A stretch of DNA of 8,066 nucleotides from assembly GCA_964348955.1 (NCBI GenBank), contig CAYGEN010000030.1:1-8066 (forward strand), written 5' to 3'. Below the pieces are notes generated by a model. It was given only the letters and a program-made list of their open reading frames with translations, had not been told where the DNA came from and searched no databases. The stretch comes from 2-01-FULL-51-21 sp964348955 (GTDB taxonomy: Bacteria > Patescibacteriota > Minisyncoccia > Phycocordibacterales > 2-01-FULL-51-21). Made by a program: the position numbers and the translations under genes. Shown here one piece after another: positions 4,243-8,066 of this stretch; the stretch's first letter is position 1; each line of letters starts with the position of its first letter.

Positions 4243-6018
4243 CTATTCCAAAACCGCTTTGATGCGGCGCGTGCCCTGCGCAATTGCTTCTTCCTTTGCA
4301 ATTTTAAAATGGCCGAGCGCTCCGGTATTCGCAACGTGGGGACCGCCGCAAAACTCTATGCTGTATTCGCCTATGTTATAAATGCGCACCTTATCGCCAT
4401 ATTTTTCTTCAAACAAGCCGATAGCGCCGCGTTTTTCCGCTTCAGAAATCGGAATGTCTTCGTAAGAAACGGGTAACTTCTCCCGTATCTGACGATTCAC
4501 TATTTCCTCAACTTTTCGCTTCTCTTCATCCGTCATCTTCCGTTCAAACGCAAAGTCAAAGCGTAGGCGCTCCGGCGTAATGTTGCTTCCCTTTTGAAAT
4601 GCCTCTTTGCCAAGCACATCCCGAAGCGCTTGGTGCAAAAGATGCGTCGCGGTGTGATATTTCACCGACTGCTCGCTGTGGTCGGCGAGCCCACCTTTGA
4701 ATTTTTGCGATGCGCCGGCGCGCGAGCGCGCGCGATGTTTTTCCATTTCCTTTGCAAATCCGTCAATATCAACTTTGATGCCCCGCTCGCCTGCCAGTTC
4801 AGCCGTCATCTCTATGGGAAACCCGTAGGACGTAAAAAGAATAAATGCGTCAAGGGCGGTAATAGGTTCTCCCGCGTTCGCCGCACACTTTTCAAATTGC
4901 TTCAGCCCTCGCGCGAGCGTTTCTCTGAAGGTATGTTCTTCTTGAGAAATCATCTCTGCAATCTTGGTCTCGCGCTCCCCGAGAATCGTGTACGTATTAC
5001 GATATATTGCAATAATTAAGGGAACGATTTGAGGCAATATCCCGCCCGCGAGGCCAAGAAGTTCCGCGTGACGAATCGCGCGCCGTATGAGCCGCCGCAG
5101 TATATATCCTTGGTCGGTATTTGACGGCTCTACGCCGTCTCCCGCCATAAAGACTGCCGCGCGTGTGTGGTCGGCTATCACGCGAAACGACTTTTGGTAC
5201 CGTAAATCGGCATAGCTTTTTTGCGCGGCCTGTTCCAACTTTTTAATGATGCCCGCAAAAATGTCCAAGGCAAAAATATCCGCATGGTCATTAGCCGCGG
5301 CGGCGATGCGCTCCAGTCCCCCGCCGAAATCCACATTTCGCTCTGGCAGGGAGCCAAAGATGCCCTCCGGCGTTTTGATGAATTCCATAAACACCGAGTT
5401 GCCGATTTCCATGAAGCGGCCACAGTCGCAGTTGGGATGACACATGGCGCCGAACGCCGTATCATGCGCCGTGCCAAAGTCAAAAAATATTTCGGAGTCT
5501 GGTCCTCCGGGCTCCCCCGCCGGCATGTCCTCCGGCATGCCGGCGCGACTCCACCAGTTCTTTTGCGCATCATAGTAAAAAATACGTCCTCCCTGCATGC
5601 CCTCTTTTGCCGCGCGCTCATACGTTCCCATTTCAACGTCTTTCGCGTCAATATGCTTTTCCGCAAAGAGTTTTTTCCAGATGTCCGCGGACTCCGTGTC
5701 TTTTGGCAGGCGAAGCTTTTGGTCGCCAGAAAACACGGTTACGTAAAGTCGGTTCGGATGTATGCCTACGGCATCAGTGAGAAAAGCGAAGAGCCACGCA
5801 AGCTGTTCTTCTTTGAAATAATCTCCAAGCGACCAGTTGCCGAGCATTTCAAAAAAAGTGGTGTGGCGGTTGTCTCCCACTTCCTCTATGTCTTCCGCGC
5901 GAAAGCATTTTTGAGAGTTTACCAGTCGTTTGCCCCTCGGGTGCGGCGCGCCTTGAAAAAGTTGAAATAGGCCTCTCTGATGTCGTTCGTGTTCATGCGT
6001 TGTGTGGCAATACCCCAT
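4243..6018 (-). CDS. alaS: Alanyl-tRNA synthetase lacking C-Ala, with a deleted and frameshifted N-terminus
   Basis: This enzyme ligates alanine to tRNA-Ala and clears mischarged Ser/Gly. The open frame holds 591 residues; from Gly23 on it is clearly AlaRS. Motif 2 is at 51-58 (RHTTFFEM), motif 3 at 230-237 (DFGGGLER), a Cys193/Cys197/Cys199 cluster lies before the C-G-R-F-M-E-I segment, the tRNA-binding helical region includes G-Y-I-L-R-R-L-I-R-R (304-313), and the editing site has H455-x3-H459 and C557-x3-H561. It ends at G-T-R-R-I-K-A-V-L-E, so the C-Ala domain is absent (usual bacterial length about 870), which I believe is common in CPR. Residues 1-22 are nonsense: they read the true N-terminus in the wrong frame. 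The true start is at 5996 in another frame, and about 33 residues including motif 1 are missing between them. As written the protein should be inactive; an assembly error is a serious alternative. Confidence 0.9.
   Translation of the reverse strand: MGYCHTTHEHERHQRGLFQLFQGAPHPRGKRLVNSQKCFRAEDIEEVGDNRHTTFFEMLGNWSLGDYFKEEQLAWLFAFLTDAVGIHPNRLYVTVFSGDQKLRLPKDTESADIWKKLFAEKHIDAKDVEMGTYERAAKEGMQGGRIFYYDAQKNWWSRAGMPEDMPAGEPGGPDSEIFFDFGTAHDTAFGAMCHPNCDCGRFMEIGNSVFMEFIKTPEGIFGSLPERNVDFGGGLERIAAAANDHADIFALDIFAGIIKKLEQAAQKSYADLRYQKSFRVIADHTRAAVFMAGDGVEPSNTDQGYILRRLIRRAIRHAELLGLAGGILPQIVPLIIAIYRNTYTILGERETKIAEMISQEEHTFRETLARGLKQFEKCAANAGEPITALDAFILFTSYGFPIEMTAELAGERGIKVDIDGFAKEMEKHRARSRAGASQKFKGGLADHSEQSVKYHTATHLLHQALRDVLGKEAFQKGSNITPERLRFDFAFERKMTDEEKRKVEEIVNRQIREKLPVSYEDIPISEAEKRGAIGLFEEKYGDKVRIYNIGEYSIEFCGGPHVANTGALGHFKIAKEEAIAQGTRRIKAVLE
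5919..5996 (-). pseudogene. alaS: Out-of-frame true N-terminus of alaS
   Basis: From ATG at 5996 the frame reads M-N-T-N-D-I-R-E-A-Y-F-N-F-F-K-A and stops at TAA (5921-5919). That is the usual AlaRS opening (x-x-I-R-x-x-F/Y-x-x-F-F). After Lys15-Ala16 (5954-5949) the family would continue with G-H and the P-E-N-D-P and G-M-x-P segments of motif 1, then L-G-x-P-H-P. Instead the DNA jumps to G-A-P-H-P-R-G in the frame of the main alaS body. The frame change requires a loss of length 1 modulo 3, and comparison with the family suggests about 95-110 bases. Confidence 0.8.
5944..5954. other. Deletion junction in alaS on a GGCGCGCC palindrome
   Basis: The two alaS frames meet within AAGGCGCG (minus strand, 5954-5947). 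This octamer encodes K-A in the upstream frame, and its GGCGCG encodes G-A in the downstream frame, so it fits both flanks. The plus strand reads GGCGCGCC at 5945-5952. Microhomology between K-A-R and L-G-A-P codons would explain either a real deletion or a collapsed assembly. Confidence 0.6.
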
Positions 6019-6083
6019 CTTACCAATTTATTTGAAATTAGGATATTATGAACCGAAACCAATTTCAAAACCTATCACAATCT

Positions 6084-6089
6084 TATAAC
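6084..6089 (+). promoter_or_regulatory. -10 element placing transcription start at the M13 peptidase ATG
   Basis: TATAAC matches five of six bases of the -10 consensus and ends 7 bases before the ATG at 6097, so transcription would begin at or next to the start codon (leaderless). No good -35 is visible 16-18 bases upstream (AATTTC region). The 78-base divergent spacer shows no clear promoter for alaS. Confidence 0.4.
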
Positions 6090-6096
6090 GCATAAC

Positions 6097-8066
6097 ATGC
6101 ACAAAAAAAAGAAGGATTGGGGATTTAATGTCCTCTCCATGGACAAAGCAGTCCGCCCGCAGGACGATTTTTATCGGTTCGCGAACGGCCGCTGGCTAGA
6201 GAAAAATCGCGTGCCCAAGGCGGAATCTCGCTGGGGCAGTTTCACCATTTTGCGCTATCGTACCGAACACCAGCTGAAGAGCATTCTCTTCGGTCTTGAA
6301 CGCTTGAATACCGTCGCTAAAGGTTCTCCCGAACAACTTGCGCGCGATTTATACCGCTCTGCGCTTAACATGAAATTGCGCAACAAGCTCGGCATAAAGC
6401 CGATGGAATCACTGCGGGAGAAAATCGCCGCCGTCCGCTCAAAAGATGAACTCTTGGATACCATCGCCTACCTCCACCGACGCGGCTTCTCCGGCGGATG
6501 GTCGTTTTTTGTCGGGCAAGACGATAAGGCGAGCGAAAAAAATATCACCTACCTCTTTCAAGGCGGACTCGGGATGCCGGAGCGAGAATACTACCTCAAG
6601 GACACTCCGGAGCAAATGAGAGTGCGCGAGGCCTATCGCACCCACATAAAAACACTCTCGGTGCTTGGCGGAAAAATAGCCGAAGAAGCGGAGAGCGTGG
6701 CGGACACGATACTCCGCATTGAAACCGCGCTTGCGAAGGTCTCCATGAAAAAAGAAGACACGCGCGACCCGGAAAAAACCTACCACAAAAAATCCGTGCG
6801 CGAGCTCTCTCGCCTTGCGCCGGGAATAAACTGGAGCCGCTATTTTTCTCTTGTCGGCGCCAAAGACATAAAAACCCTCATCGTTTCCCAGCCAAATTTC
6901 TTCCGCGGCACGGCAATGATTTTTACCCGCTTGCCGCTTGCCGATTGGAAAACCTATCTGGAATGGCATGTGCTCAATGACTCTGCGCCGCTCCTCTCTG
7001 AAAAATTTACCCGCGCAAGCTTCACTTTTTACGGCAAGGCGCTCACGGGCACCACAAGCATGAAGCCCCCTTGGCGCCGCGCGCTTGCAGCCGTAAACGG
7101 AATGCTCCCCGACACGCTCGGCAAGCTCTATGTGGAGCATTTTTTCAGCAAGGAATCTAAGGAGCGCATGGACGAGCTCGTCAGCGACCTATTTGTCGCC
7201 TATGAAGCTCGTATTAAAGGGCTTGATTGGATGAGTCAGGGCACTAAGCGCAAGGCGCTTGAAAAACTTCATGCCATAAATCGCAAAATTGCCTACCCGA
7301 ATCGCTTCAAAAGCTATCGCGGTTTGCGCATCGTCGCGGACGATTTTTTCGGCAACATCGTTCGAGGAAACGCGTATGAGCATCGCCGTATGATGGCTCG
7401 CCTTAAGAAACCGGTTGACCGCAAAGAGTGGTTCATGAGCCCGCAGACGGTGAACGCATACTACCACCCAAATTTAAACGACATCGTCTTCCCCGCCGCC
7501 ATTCTTCAACCCCCCTTTTTCGGGGCAGATGCGGATGCGGCGGTAAACTATGCGGCAATCGGTTCAGTTATCGCGCATGAAATCACGCACGGTTTTGACG
7601 ACCAAGGGTCAAAGTTTGATGGCAAGGGCAATATGAAAAACTGGTGGAGCAAAGAGGACCGCAGGCGCTACAAACGCAAAGCGCAGATTCTCGTTAAGCA
7701 ATTTGACGCCTACGAAGCGGCGCCCGGTGTGCATGCCAACGGAACACTCACGCTCGGTGAAAATATCGCCGATTTGGGAGGCGTTGCGCTCGCCTTTGAC
7801 GCTTACCTACGGCATGTGGAAAAACACGGTAGGGAAACTATAGGCGGCTTCACGCCCGAGGAACGGTTTTTTCTCGGTTTTGCCCAACAAGAGCGCGAGG
7901 TGTCGCGTGAAGAAATTCAAAAGACGCTTGCGCTCATTGACCCGCACGCCGCCGCGCCGCTTCGTGTGAATGGCCCGCTGTCAAACTTTCCCGCATTTTA
8001 CGAAACATTCAGCGTTAAAAAAGGAGACAAGCTCTACCGCGAACTGCGCACCCGCGCCAAAATATG
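6097..8066 (+). CDS. M13-family zinc metallopeptidase (neprilysin/PepO type), last codons beyond the window
   Basis: The frame runs 656 codons from ATG 6097 and is still open at the window edge, where the bases TG probably begin the final Trp codon of the usual K-I-W end. M13 enzymes cut oligopeptides up to about 40 residues. The zinc site is His494-Glu495-x2-His498 within HEITHGFDDQG, with Glu555 of ENIADLGG as third ligand; Glu495 is the general base. Substrate-binding elements are NAYYHPN (453-459), and His617 and Arg623 in D-P-H...L-R-V-N-G, with the same 6-residue spacing as H711/R717 of human neprilysin. N-terminal family motifs are D-D-F-Y-R-F-A-N-G-R-W (23-33) and G-M-P-E-R-E-Y-Y-L (159-167). 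There is no signal peptide or membrane anchor: the start is MHKKKKDWGF, so the enzyme is predicted cytoplasmic, like PepO. All catalytic residues are intact. It is divergent from alaS and functionally unrelated to it. Confidence 0.95.
   Translation, partial: MHKKKKDWGFNVLSMDKAVRPQDDFYRFANGRWLEKNRVPKAESRWGSFTILRYRTEHQLKSILFGLERLNTVAKGSPEQLARDLYRSALNMKLRNKLGIKPMESLREKIAAVRSKDELLDTIAYLHRRGFSGGWSFFVGQDDKASEKNITYLFQGGLGMPEREYYLKDTPEQMRVREAYRTHIKTLSVLGGKIAEEAESVADTILRIETALAKVSMKKEDTRDPEKTYHKKSVRELSRLAPGINWSRYFSLVGAKDIKTLIVSQPNFFRGTAMIFTRLPLADWKTYLEWHVLNDSAPLLSEKFTRASFTFYGKALTGTTSMKPPWRRALAAVNGMLPDTLGKLYVEHFFSKESKERMDELVSDLFVAYEARIKGLDWMSQGTKRKALEKLHAINRKIAYPNRFKSYRGLRIVADDFFGNIVRGNAYEHRRMMARLKKPVDRKEWFMSPQTVNAYYHPNLNDIVFPAAILQPPFFGADADAAVNYAAIGSVIAHEITHGFDDQGSKFDGKGNMKNWWSKEDRRRYKRKAQILVKQFDAYEAAPGVHANGTLTLGENIADLGGVALAFDAYLRHVEKHGRETIGGFTPEERFFLGFAQQEREVSREEIQKTLALIDPHAAAPLRVNGPLSNFPAFYETFSVKKGDKLYRELRTRAKI

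Noticed and set aside
4711..4738. GCGC-rich alternating purine-pyrimidine stretch, possible Z-DNA or regulatory palindrome
   Set aside because: It lies inside alaS and encodes an ordinary R-A-R-S-R-A-G-A run; base composition explains it.
5221..5970. 249-residue plus-strand open frame opposite alaS
   Set aside because: It is antisense to an unmistakable AlaRS with conserved motifs, has no family resemblance, and its composition (Arg/Phe/Val-rich) is typical of a shadow frame.
6019..6096. Strong divergent promoter for alaS
   Set aside because: AT-rich hexamers exist (for example TAAGAT on the minus strand), but none pairs with an acceptable -35 at proper spacing.
6439..7140. 233-residue minus-strand open frame
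   Set aside because: It is antisense to the M13 peptidase, whose reading frame is continuous and motif-rich across the same region.

Overview
This window looks like a chromosomal segment from a Patescibacteria/CPR bacterium, most likely Parcubacteria/Paceibacteria. That placement is inferred from three things: the infA-rpmJ-rpsM-rpsK-rpsD order, a short alanyl-tRNA synthetase that stops right after its editing domain, and an adjacent pair of proteins resembling conserved CPR genes of unknown function (an actin-fold protein and a single-pass membrane protein). The coding density is high, spacers are short and AT-rich, and ribosome-binding sites are weak or absent. I see no tRNA, rRNA, CRISPR array, insertion sequence or phage integrase.

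Layout: everything from 1 to about 6018 is on the minus strand, so transcription runs from right to left. In that order come alaS (4243-6018, damaged at its 5' end), an FtsA/PilM-like actin-fold protein (2952-4136), a single-pass membrane protein with a PilN-like N-terminal motif and a baseplate-J-like extracytoplasmic segment (1602-2909), then the translation cluster infA (1339-1554), rpmJ (1048-1161), rpsM (617-997), rpsK (147-578) and the first 25 codons of rpsD (1-76). On the plus strand, divergent from alaS, is a nearly complete M13-family zinc metallopeptidase (6097 to the window end). No gene-free stretch exceeds 300 bases; the longest is the 177-base infA-rpmJ spacer, which holds a nested inverted repeat.

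The translation genes form the usual initiation-factor/alpha-operon core: IF-1 and the 30S head proteins S13 and S11 with S4, plus the 50S protein L36. A good minus-strand promoter sits just upstream of infA, so this block can probably be transcribed separately from the membrane-protein pair ahead of it.

Two items deserve most attention. First, alaS appears to have lost roughly 100 bases near its start. The normal first 16-17 codons are present in one frame, the rest of the enzyme is in another, and class II motif 1 is missing; the junction lies on GGCGCGCC. Second, the actin-fold/membrane pair copies the PilM-PilN gene order. The membrane protein carries I-R-Q-I-E-L-S-P-N-R in its cytoplasmic tail, close to the PilN motif that docks on PilM, but its outer part resembles a baseplate J-like fold. 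This may be an undescribed envelope platform in CPR bacteria.
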